64,000 nt of DNA from Pedobacter cryoconitis (lineage in GTDB: Bacteria > Bacteroidota > Bacteroidia > Sphingobacteriales > Sphingobacteriaceae): the NCBI RefSeq assembly GCF_001590605.1, contig NZ_CP014504.1:310001-374000 (forward strand), read 5' to 3'. This document shows positions 1 through 7,097 of the stretch, piece after piece. The notes beneath the pieces are model-generated. The model worked only from the letters and a program-made list of their open reading frames with translations, had not been told where the DNA came from and made no database searches. Position numbers and translations under genes: made by a program. The stretch's first letter is position 1; the number at the start of each line of letters is the position of its first letter.

Positions 1-2
1 AT

Positions 3-197
3 ATTATCCGTACCCGTGCGGATTCGGATACACAAGAGGCACGCCGAAATGACCATGCTAACTTCGACGCAGCATGTGCTTCCGGAGCCCAGATCATTAC
101 TACAGACTATTATTTAAAAAGTACTCATTTTAAGTCTGACTATGCAGTGAGTTTTGAAGATGGTCAGTATTTCAGGATCAATCCATTTTTTAAATAG
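3..197 (+). CDS. C-terminal end of a Ca2+-dependent phosphoinositide phospholipase C-like protein (5' partial)
   Basis: Only the last 64 codons are inside the window; the frame is open from the left edge and stops with TAG. The peptide contains RTRADSDTQEARRND followed by ASGAQIITTDYY and ends FRINPFFK. This resembles the end of the Ca2+-dependent phosphoinositide-specific phospholipase C family (PI-PLC-C1 type), where an R-T-R-A-D-x-D-T-x-E-A-R motif and a final S-G-A-Q-x-x-x-T-D-Y strand of the TIM barrel are usual. Bacterial members are normally secreted and cleave phosphoinositides or related phosphodiesters; whether this one does cannot be judged from the fragment. A terminator follows about 90 bp downstream and is shared with the convergent glycosyltransferase gene. 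Confidence 0.7.
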   Translation: MIRTRADSDTQEARRNDHANFDAACASGAQIITTDYYLKSTHFKSDYAVSFEDGQYFRINPFFK

Positions 198-284
198 GTT
201 AATGTGAGTCAATCTCGGTGGTTTATCGCAGTATTAACAATTTGATTATTGGAAACGTGCGCTTAATGAACCATAACTTAATTG

Positions 285-317
285 GCGGCTCTTCTTTGTG
301 GAAGAGCCGCTTTTTTT
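285..317. terminator. Bidirectional intrinsic terminator
   Basis: A 10-bp perfect stem (285-294 with 301-310, GCGGCTCTTC/GAAGAGCCGC) with a 6-nt loop is followed by seven T. It lies between two convergent genes, so it can end the phospholipase transcript. An A-rich flank for the opposite direction is weak. Confidence 0.85.
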
Positions 318-320
318 CTT

Positions 321-1934
321 TTATGGTTTCAGCGTAATCAAAGTAACTTTTACATCAAATGAGGTATAGACATTTTCTTCTTTTCCCAGCGTAGAGAGGT
401 GGCTCATCAGGCGATCTGTGGGATTGATATCTTTTAAATAATACCAGGCAGGCTGATCTATTTCATCACCAATATCAGTTAGAATAAGGTGATTGTAAAT
501 CACCCAGATTCTTTTCTTTCCTTCAAATGATTTAAAGTCCTTTTGTAAATGATTTAAATAGTCCGGATAGCTGGTTGAAATTTTACGATAATCTCCTCCT
601 TCAAGTGCTATGAAGTTATAAGGATAAGTATGCTTGTAAAAACGATAACCAGGCAAGTTATTCCAGTACACATAAACTAAGTCGCCTGGTTTAAAATGAG
701 TATTGACATAAGTAAGCGCTTCTTTTTGAAAAGATCTTTTATGAATGATAAATTCATCGGGATGTACCAGTGTTTGTACTGCGCTGTAAACTGGTGCTGC
801 TATCAAGAGGATAAAGAACAGCAGGCTCATTCGTTCAGATTTGAAAAAAGAGGCAAGCTTATCTGTTCCTTTGACAATAAACAGGATGAGCAAAGGGCAA
901 ATGAAAACCCAGAAACGTTCATTTAAAGGGTACAGTTTAAGTCCTGAAGCTAAGAACATAAACAAAAAGGGAAATAGCAGGATTAGCGCATATCGTTTCT
1001 CCCTGATATAAATCCAGATGCCGTAAAACAGGCTAATAAGTGGTAACCATGGAGTATTCAATAATGCTTTAAGCAAAACAGAATTTCCAGGATACAATCT
1101 CCAGGTCAGGCCTAGCGGATATTCTATTAAATGATATAGAGCCGCTGGATACCAACGCAATTCTTCCATGTTGACTGGTGGCAATGGCATGAAATAATGA
1201 TAAAAATCAAACCATTCAGCTGCCCATTTAGATTCTGCATGTTTATGGGTAAACAGCAAATAGTTCAGGGCAAAACCAGCTGCCCATAATAGAAAAGGAA
1301 CCAGTTGCCTGAAGAATGGCTTCCAGTCTCTTTTGTAAAGATTTTTACAGCTGATGCCTGTCGCCATTCCGGCCAGGATAAATATAGAAGAGTAGGAGAA
1401 CCAGAGAATAACTGCGCCTAAAATCCCCCAGGTTAGGAGTGGTTTCCATGTTAACCGATGTTGATAGCGGATATAAATATACAAGATCAGTACGGTGGCA
1501 AACAGTTCAGTCGAATACTGTTTAATCTCAACAGAATGGAAAACAAGAGGAGGGGCCAGGGCTAACAGGGCAACCGCCATTACTGCTGCCAGTGGACGAA
1601 GAAAATACTTTGCTACAGGAATGAACAGTGGAATTGCCGCTATACCACATAACATAGGAAATAAACGCAATACGATCTCATTCGTCCCTAAAAGATAAAT
1701 ACATGTTTTAACGCTCCATAAAAATCCAATCGGTGCTTTCTGCTGATAGTCCAGTGCTTGCATTACCAGCTCAATATAATTCATTTTGATCAGGCTGGTC
1801 GCCAGATAAACTTCATCCAGCCACAGAGAACGGTTATAAAAAAGATGGAAAAGACGAACGAAAATACCGCACCCAATAATTATACTGTACCAGATATTCT
1901 GGTTTTTGATATAGCTGGATTCTTTTTTACACAT
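321..1934 (-). CDS. GT-C fold glycosyltransferase (GT39/GT83 type), polytopic membrane protein
   Basis: 537 aa with about 10-12 hydrophobic segments. The first periplasmic loop carries LWLDEVYLA around residues 37-45, the acidic D/E pair expected for the metal/donor-phosphate site of GT-C enzymes (PMT, ArnT). A later H-S-V-E-I-K-Q-Y-S segment around 132-140 is the second loop motif common in bacterial GT39/83-like proteins. The family transfers a sugar from a polyprenyl-phosphate carrier onto a periplasmic acceptor (protein, lipid A or glycan). The acceptor is unknown. The gene is divergent from a HAD-UbiA-GMC cluster that could make a polyprenyl-phosphate pentose; an ATPase-independent lipid-linked donor is exactly what this enzyme would need. 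The last third is a soluble periplasmic domain rich in aromatics. Confidence 0.8.
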   Translation of the reverse strand: MCKKESSYIKNQNIWYSIIIGCGIFVRLFHLFYNRSLWLDEVYLATSLIKMNYIELVMQALDYQQKAPIGFLWSVKTCIYLLGTNEIVLRLFPMLCGIAAIPLFIPVAKYFLRPLAAVMAVALLALAPPLVFHSVEIKQYSTELFATVLILYIYIRYQHRLTWKPLLTWGILGAVILWFSYSSIFILAGMATGISCKNLYKRDWKPFFRQLVPFLLWAAGFALNYLLFTHKHAESKWAAEWFDFYHYFMPLPPVNMEELRWYPAALYHLIEYPLGLTWRLYPGNSVLLKALLNTPWLPLISLFYGIWIYIREKRYALILLFPFLFMFLASGLKLYPLNERFWVFICPLLILFIVKGTDKLASFFKSERMSLLFFILLIAAPVYSAVQTLVHPDEFIIHKRSFQKEALTYVNTHFKPGDLVYVYWNNLPGYRFYKHTYPYNFIALEGGDYRKISTSYPDYLNHLQKDFKSFEGKKRIWVIYNHLILTDIGDEIDQPAWYYLKDINPTDRLMSHLSTLGKEENVYTSFDVKVTLITLKP

Positions 1935-1984
1935 ATGAATGATGTTCAGTCATTTGAAACTCTTTAATTAATGTAAATAATTCA

Positions 1985-1992
1985 TAAATTTA
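1985..1992. promoter_or_regulatory. Possible shared -7 element in divergent 80-bp gap
   Basis: The palindromic octamer TAAATTTA matches 7 of 8 positions of the Bacteroidetes -7 box (TAnnTTTG) on both strands. It lies between the glycosyltransferase (leftward) and the HAD gene (rightward). The gap is very AT-rich, so a chance match is possible. Confidence 0.25.
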
Positions 1993-2014
1993 GAAATTAT
2001 TTAAATAGCCATAG

Positions 2015-2692
2015 GTGGATGTTATAAATTGGAAGAAAATAAAAGTTCTGATTCTTGATGTGGACGGCACTTTATACAATCAGTCTGGATTAAGAAGAAG
2101 AATGTTATATGCTTTGCTAAAATACTATTTAGTCAGGCCAATACAACTTAAAGATCTTCTGATCTTGTACTTTTTTCGTTCCGAGCGTGGAAAAAGAGCA
2201 GGTTATTGCAGTAATAATCTTGAAATTGAACAATATCAGTGGTGTGCGGCTAAAGTAGGCGCGCCATTGGAAAGAATTAAAAGGGTCGTTTCCAAATGGA
2301 TGTTTGAATTTCCAAATCCCTATTTATATGCTTGCCGTTACGCTGAATTATATCCATTTTTGCAACTGTTAAAGGAGCATCAGATCAAAGTAGCTATTTA
2401 TTCAGATTATAGTGCTGTTGAAAAGCTAAAAGCTTTAAAAATTGAAGCTGATTTAGTGATTGCGTCTACTGATAAAGAGATCAATTGTTTGAAGCCGAAA
2501 CCAATAGCGTTGTTTCATATCATGAAGCATTTTGAGGTTGGTTCAGCAGCCTGTCTTTATATTGGTGACCGCGACGAACTGGATGGAATATGTGCTGATG
2601 AGGCCACAATACGCTACCTCAATATCAATAAATATAACTCAGGCACTTTATATACAGTGCTTGCGAATAGTTTAAGGGAACATTATAAATAA
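2015..2692 (+). CDS. HAD-superfamily phosphatase, putative polyprenyl-phosphoribose phosphatase
   Basis: 225 aa. All four HAD motifs are visible: LILDVDGTLY (nucleophile D15, acid/base D17), a serine in IYSDYS (motif II), LKPKP (motif III Lys) and IGDRDELDG (motif IV acidic pair). The start is GTG; it directly follows an in-frame TAG at 2012-2014, and no in-frame ATG precedes the first motif. It is followed 10 bp later by a UbiA-type transferase of the DPPR-synthase type. In mycobacteria the product of that enzyme is dephosphorylated by a separate phosphatase (Rv3807c, PAP2 fold), so a HAD phosphatase here could do the same step. HAD-UbiA fusions in other bacteria support pairing of the two activities. 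The substrate assignment is inference. Confidence 0.75.
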   Translation: MDVINWKKIKVLILDVDGTLYNQSGLRRRMLYALLKYYLVRPIQLKDLLILYFFRSERGKRAGYCSNNLEIEQYQWCAAKVGAPLERIKRVVSKWMFEFPNPYLYACRYAELYPFLQLLKEHQIKVAIYSDYSAVEKLKALKIEADLVIASTDKEINCLKPKPIALFHIMKHFEVGSAACLYIGDRDELDGICADEATIRYLNINKYNSGTLYTVLANSLREHYK

Positions 2693-2702
2693 GAGATTGT
2701 AA

Positions 2703-3692
2703 ATGACGGTTAAAAAAAAGGCGGGCCTTAAAGATTATATAGCTCTCGCCCGCCCGGATAGCTGGGTAAAGAACGTTTTCATGGTACCTGGAATGCTGTT
2801 TGCATTATCTGTATTTAAAACACCTATAGACAGTCATCTGTTCTTTAAAATCATTGTTGGAATCATTAGTACTTGTTTAATTGCATCGGCAAACTATGTA
2901 ATCAATGAATATCTGGATGCGGATTTCGACAGATTCCATCCTTTAAAAAAGAACAGATCTTCTGTTGTATATACTGTAAACCCAAAGATAGTTTACCTGG
3001 AATATGGTGCTCTGGTAATTATAGGCTTATCATTAGCTTATTTGATCTCTTATAAATTTATTCTTCTTTCAGCATTTCTCTTGTTCATGGGGGTTATCTA
3101 TAATGTAAGGCCTTTCAGGAGCAAAGAGCGTGTATTTCTCGATGTACTCTCTGAATCCGTGAATAACCCTATCCGTTTTGGTTTAGGCTGGTTTATATTT
3201 TCTCCGGCATTAGGTGCTCCGGACAGCAAATGGGATTTCGACTGGATCAACACTTTTCCTCCAACAAGTATTATTGTTGCCTACTGGATGGGGGGAGCAT
3301 TTTTAATGGCTACTAAACGTTTTGCAGAATACAGGATGATTGGTAATCCTGAAACGGCTGGTCAGTACCGGAGATCGTTTAAGTTTTATACCGAGAACAG
3401 CTTGCTGGTCTCTATGTTTTTTTACGCGATTACCTCTGCATTTTTCATGGGGATTTTCCTGATTAAAGACAGAATAGAATTACTGGTTAGTTTTCCGTTT
3501 TTCGCTTTGTTGTTTTCCTGGTATCTCAGAATTGGATTATTAAACGATTCTCCGGTACAAGGTTCCGAAAAACTACATACGCGTAAGTGGTTTATGTTAT
3601 ATTTATTTCTTTTTACGGCATTGCTTTGCATTTTGATGTTTGTTGATATTCCATGGCTATATTGGTTCCTTAAAAACGCATCCAATTATTAG
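2703..3692 (+). CDS. UbiA-family prenyltransferase, decaprenyl-phosphate phosphoribosyltransferase-like
   Basis: 329 aa, 8-9 hydrophobic helices. Near the N-terminus is ARPDSWVKNVFMVPG (16-30), and the first Asp-rich motif reads N68-E-Y-L-D72-A-D-F-D76-R-F-H-P80-L-K-K-N-R85. The D-R-x-H-P-x-K-x-x-R extension is typical of the decaprenyl-phosphate 5-phosphoribosyltransferase branch of UbiA (Rv3806c), which moves 5-phosphoribose from PRPP to a polyprenyl phosphate, rather than the aromatic-prenyl branch. The usual NDxxD is NExxD here. The enzyme would act in the inner membrane. The next gene starts at the base after its stop (ATG 3693), so translation is probably coupled. A ubiquinone or menaquinone role is less likely because the partners are a phosphatase and an FAD dehydrogenase. 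Confidence 0.75.
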   Translation: MTVKKKAGLKDYIALARPDSWVKNVFMVPGMLFALSVFKTPIDSHLFFKIIVGIISTCLIASANYVINEYLDADFDRFHPLKKNRSSVVYTVNPKIVYLEYGALVIIGLSLAYLISYKFILLSAFLLFMGVIYNVRPFRSKERVFLDVLSESVNNPIRFGLGWFIFSPALGAPDSKWDFDWINTFPPTSIIVAYWMGGAFLMATKRFAEYRMIGNPETAGQYRRSFKFYTENSLLVSMFFYAITSAFFMGIFLIKDRIELLVSFPFFALLFSWYLRIGLLNDSPVQGSEKLHTRKWFMLYLFLFTALLCILMFVDIPWLYWFLKNASNY

Positions 3693-5135
3693 ATGAAATA
3701 CAATTATTACGATTTAATTATTGTCGGTACCGGCTTCTCTTCTACATTTTTTCTGAAAAAGTATCTGGAAAAGAATAAAGAAGTAAAGAGGATTCTTGTG
3801 CTTGAACGCGGACAGTTATTCCCGCATAGTGAAAGATTAAAGCTCAAAAGAGGGGAGCTTGCTGATTCTCCGGCTTCAGGTAACTCCTGGGAAGATCAGA
3901 TCATGAATAAAACCCCAGAGAAAAGATGGCCTTTTACCACTGCTTTTGGAGGAAGTTCCAATTGCTGGTGGGGATGTACACCGAGATTTATGCCTTCTGA
4001 TTTTAAAATGAAGACATTATTCGGCTTAGAAAATGACTGGCCGGTCACTTATGAAGAGCTTGACCCTTATTATGAGGAAGCAGAAGAACTGATGGCTATT
4101 TCCGGGCCAGAAGGAACACCTTTTCCTAAGAAAAGTAAATACCCGCTTCCGCCCCATAATTTCAGCCCGATAGATAAAATACTGCATCAGAAATATGGAA
4201 ATCAGTATATCAGCCAGCCTACTGCAAGGGCCAGCAGGGGTACAAAAGGAAGAAACCAATGCATGGCCAACTCAAGTTGTGATGTTTGTCCGGTAGACGC
4301 TAAATTCACCATAGAGAATTCTGGTATTGACGTTTATCAGAACGCGCAAGTGGAGCTTTTATATGGTGCACAGGTTTACCGTTTGGAAACCGCAGGCAAT
4401 GTGGCAAAAAAAGTGTGTTACGTGAAAGACGGAAAGGATTATGAGATTGCCGGAGAGGTTATCGTTCTGGGTGCTAATCCGATGTTTAATTCGAATATCC
4501 TGTTAAATTCGGGGGATCGGAATCCATTGACCGGTAAAGGATTTGGAGAGCAGCTTGGCATGCAGGTTTTAATTTACCTGGACAATCTGAAGAACACAGG
4601 AGGCAGTACCTGGGTCAATGCTAACGGTTATATGTTATATGATGGGAACCATCGCAAGGACTATGCAGCTTGTTTGATAGAAACCAATAATGCACCTTAT
4701 AATATCCGGCTTGAAAGAGGTAAATGGCTAAACATGACTTCTTTCAGGATGATTTTTGAAGATTTACCATTGGTAACGAATTATATTACTACCACTTCAG
4801 ATAAACTGGTTCCTGAAATCAATTTTAAAGGGGGCAGATCTGATTATGCGCTGAAGGGAATGGAAAACATGAAAAAAGTTCTTCCGGGAATCCTATCCTG
4901 TCTGCCTGTTGAAAAATTAAAATTCCTGGATCCTTTCCCTAATGAAGGGCATATTTTAGGGGGCACCAGAATGGGCAAAACCCCGGCAGACAGTGTGGTA
5001 GATAAAAATATGGTTCACCATCAGTACAGAAATGTTTTTGTATTAGGCAGTGGCTCTTTTACTACTTTTAGTGCATCAAATCCAACGCTGACTTTATCAG
5101 CCATGTCATTATACTCCGCAGATCATTCATTTTAG
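3693..5135 (+). CDS. GMC-family FAD oxidoreductase, glucose/gluconate dehydrogenase alpha-subunit type
   Basis: 480 aa. The N-terminal Rossmann motif DLIIVGTGFSS (7-17) binds FAD; FGGSSNCWWG follows near residue 85; the C-terminus has GHILGGTRMG with the expected catalytic His (H420) and SNPTLTLSA with the second active-site residue (N463). A cysteine cluster C190-x5-C196-x2-C199-P resembles the segment of bacterial dehydrogenase alpha subunits that holds an Fe-S cluster in Burkholderia FAD-glucose dehydrogenase. The protein has no signal peptide, yet the next gene, 2 bp downstream, encodes a Tat-signal protein. Known relatives of this layout export the folded FAD subunit on its small partner. 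The substrate may be a polyol, free sugar or, given the neighbours, a lipid-linked pentose oxidised as DprE1 does with a different fold. That last point is inference. Confidence 0.75.
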   Translation: MKYNYYDLIIVGTGFSSTFFLKKYLEKNKEVKRILVLERGQLFPHSERLKLKRGELADSPASGNSWEDQIMNKTPEKRWPFTTAFGGSSNCWWGCTPRFMPSDFKMKTLFGLENDWPVTYEELDPYYEEAEELMAISGPEGTPFPKKSKYPLPPHNFSPIDKILHQKYGNQYISQPTARASRGTKGRNQCMANSSCDVCPVDAKFTIENSGIDVYQNAQVELLYGAQVYRLETAGNVAKKVCYVKDGKDYEIAGEVIVLGANPMFNSNILLNSGDRNPLTGKGFGEQLGMQVLIYLDNLKNTGGSTWVNANGYMLYDGNHRKDYAACLIETNNAPYNIRLERGKWLNMTSFRMIFEDLPLVTNYITTTSDKLVPEINFKGGRSDYALKGMENMKKVLPGILSCLPVEKLKFLDPFPNEGHILGGTRMGKTPADSVVDKNMVHHQYRNVFVLGSGSFTTFSASNPTLTLSAMSLYSADHSF

Positions 5136-5137
5136 CT

Positions 5138-5554
5138 ATGAAAAGAAGAAAATTCATCGCCATGGCAGGTATTGGAACAGGCTTATTAATTCTTCCTCCT
5201 GCATTATATATCGCTTCTCCGGCGTTGCGGAAACACGCCGTCATGTTAATCAGAGAAGAATTGTATTACCTGAAACTTGATACCGCCGGAGTGGAACAGT
5301 ACGTCAATGATTACTTTAGTTCTTCTTCCAATAATGTGATCACTAATTTAAGGTGGAAAGCCTTTTATTATTTAGGGATCAAAGCGGAAAAGTCAAACCA
5401 GATTTTTGAACTGATCAAGTTTTACCTGCTATCAACAGATTTTTTTATCCATAAAATGGATGAAAGTAAACTGGTCAGCTACCTGGGGTTATATAGTCCT
5501 TATAAAAGCCCTGTTCCGAATCCTTACTCCTTTGTATTATATCCAGCTGATTAA
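5138..5554 (+). CDS. Tat-signal small subunit for the GMC dehydrogenase (gamma-like)
   Basis: 138 aa. It opens MKRRKFIAMAGIGTG with an Arg pair at positions 3-4 followed by a hydrophobic stretch to about residue 27, which looks like a twin-arginine signal or anchor. The rest is a small helical domain (LYYLKLDTAGVEQYVNDYF...) of the kind seen in gluconate 2-dehydrogenase subunit 3-like proteins. The start is 2 bp after the GMC stop, so the two are almost certainly co-translated. The expected job is to bring the signal-less FAD subunit through the Tat system and hold it at the outer face of the inner membrane. The family match is by layout and signal, not by a strong motif. Confidence 0.6.
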   Translation: MKRRKFIAMAGIGTGLLILPPALYIASPALRKHAVMLIREELYYLKLDTAGVEQYVNDYFSSSSNNVITNLRWKAFYYLGIKAEKSNQIFELIKFYLLSTDFFIHKMDESKLVSYLGLYSPYKSPVPNPYSFVLYPAD

Positions 5555-5593
5555 TAATTATTGTACATAACTAAGCTTAAACTTATGGAGTAT

Positions 5594-5639
5594 CTTCTGA
5601 ATTGATATTGTTTCTTTTGTAAGGATATCAATTCAGAAG
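5594..5639. terminator. Inverted repeat between convergent genes, probable terminator
   Basis: A 15-bp perfect inverted repeat (5594-5608 with 5625-5639) with a 16-nt loop sits between the end of the dehydrogenase operon and the convergent lipoprotein gene. The T-tract after it is short (TGTTTT). Confidence 0.6.
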
Positions 5640-5644
5640 CTGTT

Positions 5645-6583
5645 TTAATCTGTCTTTGCAATAAAAGCAATTAAGCTTGTTAGATCCTGGTTAAGAGAAC
5701 GAATCGTAGATTGTAACTGATTAATCATTGTTGCACGCGTATGTAAATCATCTGAACGGTAATAACCTCCCTTGCCAAATAATAAAGCTTCCTGATCCTG
5801 ATCAATATGACCATCAAATTCATATTGTATCCACCTGTTTTTAATGCTTTGCGAAAGGGTTACCTCTCCTTTATTACTGAAGCTTTTTTCATGAAGCATC
5901 GCCCATATAAATTCTGGGTAATCGGTATTTGTTTTCGGTTCAGACCAGATTGTACGCAACAAATTGTGTTCATGTTCAAATTCCAGTTGTTTTCCTTTAG
6001 GATTTATAGTCAGCGCTCCTAAACCAGCACTAACTAAACCGCCACCGACACCAACAGCAGTTTGCACGCTGTTTTTAGTGATGACAGCTGTAGCAACAGT
6101 TGTTAATGCGCCCAGGATTACAGATCCTACTGTTAGTCTTGTATTTCTTTTACTATTAATACCATCCAGATAAGCTGCGGCCATATCAGCCCGCTCTCCC
6201 TCGCAATCCAGCTCAGCAGCTACCGCTTGTAACTGAGTCTGTGCAAGCAATATTCTGCTGGTTACTTTCTGTCTGAGCAAAAATGTTCCGGATACAGGTT
6301 CTTTTGTGGTTTGCTTTATTGTCCAGAGCTCATTGATTGCACTACTGATTCCTAAAATCTGGCAAAGGAGTTGATCGTGTGGGGAAATATCCGTTTTCGA
6401 CAAGTCAACTTTTATTGAATCTTTCCAAAGAATTTCATGTTGAAGGTAGGGAATGTTTGGTGCACAGTAGTTATACTTAAAACTTTGCAACCTGGTATTC
6501 ATCGTTGTCTTTTTTGCAGTGCTGCAAGAAGAAATGATTGCAATAGAAGCTATTGCGAAGGTTGTTTTCAGAAGTTGTGTCAT
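5645..6583 (-). CDS. Lipoprotein of unknown function
   Basis: 312 aa. The N-terminus MTQLLKTTFAIASIAIISSCS is a lipoprotein signal with the lipobox ISSC (Cys20). The middle of the protein (about 150-195) has a long Ala/Gly/Val-rich hydrophobic stretch (LGALTTVATAVITK, VGVGGGLVSAGLGAL) that could be a hairpin membrane insert; the C-terminus ends in a probable helix. No known family is recognised. It is a single gene with terminators on both sides. Confidence 0.7.
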   Translation of the reverse strand: MTQLLKTTFAIASIAIISSCSTAKKTTMNTRLQSFKYNYCAPNIPYLQHEILWKDSIKVDLSKTDISPHDQLLCQILGISSAINELWTIKQTTKEPVSGTFLLRQKVTSRILLAQTQLQAVAAELDCEGERADMAAAYLDGINSKRNTRLTVGSVILGALTTVATAVITKNSVQTAVGVGGGLVSAGLGALTINPKGKQLEFEHEHNLLRTIWSEPKTNTDYPEFIWAMLHEKSFSNKGEVTLSQSIKNRWIQYEFDGHIDQDQEALLFGKGGYYRSDDLHTRATMINQLQSTIRSLNQDLTSLIAFIAKTD

Positions 6584-6671
6584 AAATAGACGTTAAAGAT
6601 GCTTTGAATTTCTGATAGAATCCTGTTAATATAAATAAAATCAGAATTAAAGCTTAAAAAGGAGCAGCCAA

Positions 6672-6718
6672 AAAAGACAAAGGCCCTATTGATTTGTTCA
6701 ATAAGGCCTTTGTCTTTT
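6672..6718 (-). terminator. Intrinsic terminator overlapping a stop codon
   Basis: A perfect 14-bp stem (6672-6685 with 6705-6718) is followed on the minus strand by a T-tract. Its upstream arm overlaps the TAA of the YodC-like gene (6717-6719), so the gene is tightly bounded. Confidence 0.85.
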
Positions 6719-6887
6719 AGACCACAGCTTCAACCAGAAGATCTTCATGCAGGGTCACACTCTGAAGGGATTGGTTTTGATCAAACCAGAAACAAGTCAC
6801 ATAACCGACTTCTGTTAGCGTACCGGCAGTCATATTCGGGCCGCCCGATTTTAGCGCTACAATTGCGCCTGTTGCAAATTTTGCCAT
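6717..6887 (-). CDS. YodC-family (DUF2158) small protein
   Basis: 56 aa, starting MAKFATGAIVALKSGGPNMT and containing VTCFWFDQNQ. The pattern G-x-x-V-x-L-K-S-G-G-P-x-M-T ... C-x-W-F is the signature of the YodC/DUF2158 family of small SH3-like proteins whose function is not established. A -7 box TATATTTG lies at 6962-6969 on the minus strand, and a terminator overlaps the stop, so it appears to be a stand-alone monocistronic gene. Confidence 0.8.
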   Translation of the reverse strand: MAKFATGAIVALKSGGPNMTAGTLTEVGYVTCFWFDQNQSLQSVTLHEDLLVEAVV

Positions 6888-6961
6888 AAGATTCAGTTTT
6901 AGTATTAGGTTTTATTAATGAAATCTGCTTTTGATATTACGAGTATAGGTAATTTCTACTA

Positions 6962-6969
6962 CAAATATA
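6962..6969 (-). promoter_or_regulatory. Bacteroidetes -7 promoter element for the YodC-like gene
   Basis: On the minus strand the octamer reads TATATTTG, a full match to TAnnTTTG, about 75 nt before the ATG at 6887. No good -33 TTTG is seen at the expected distance. Confidence 0.45.
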
Positions 6970-7097
6970 GTGTGCCTGTATTATTAATGAAATACTTATA
7001 CTATTTTGAAATAGTTGTAGTACTATTAAACAATATTAGCTTAACACTGAGTTGATAGTGTAATCATTGTTTTGTAAAACATATCTAAACATTTTTT

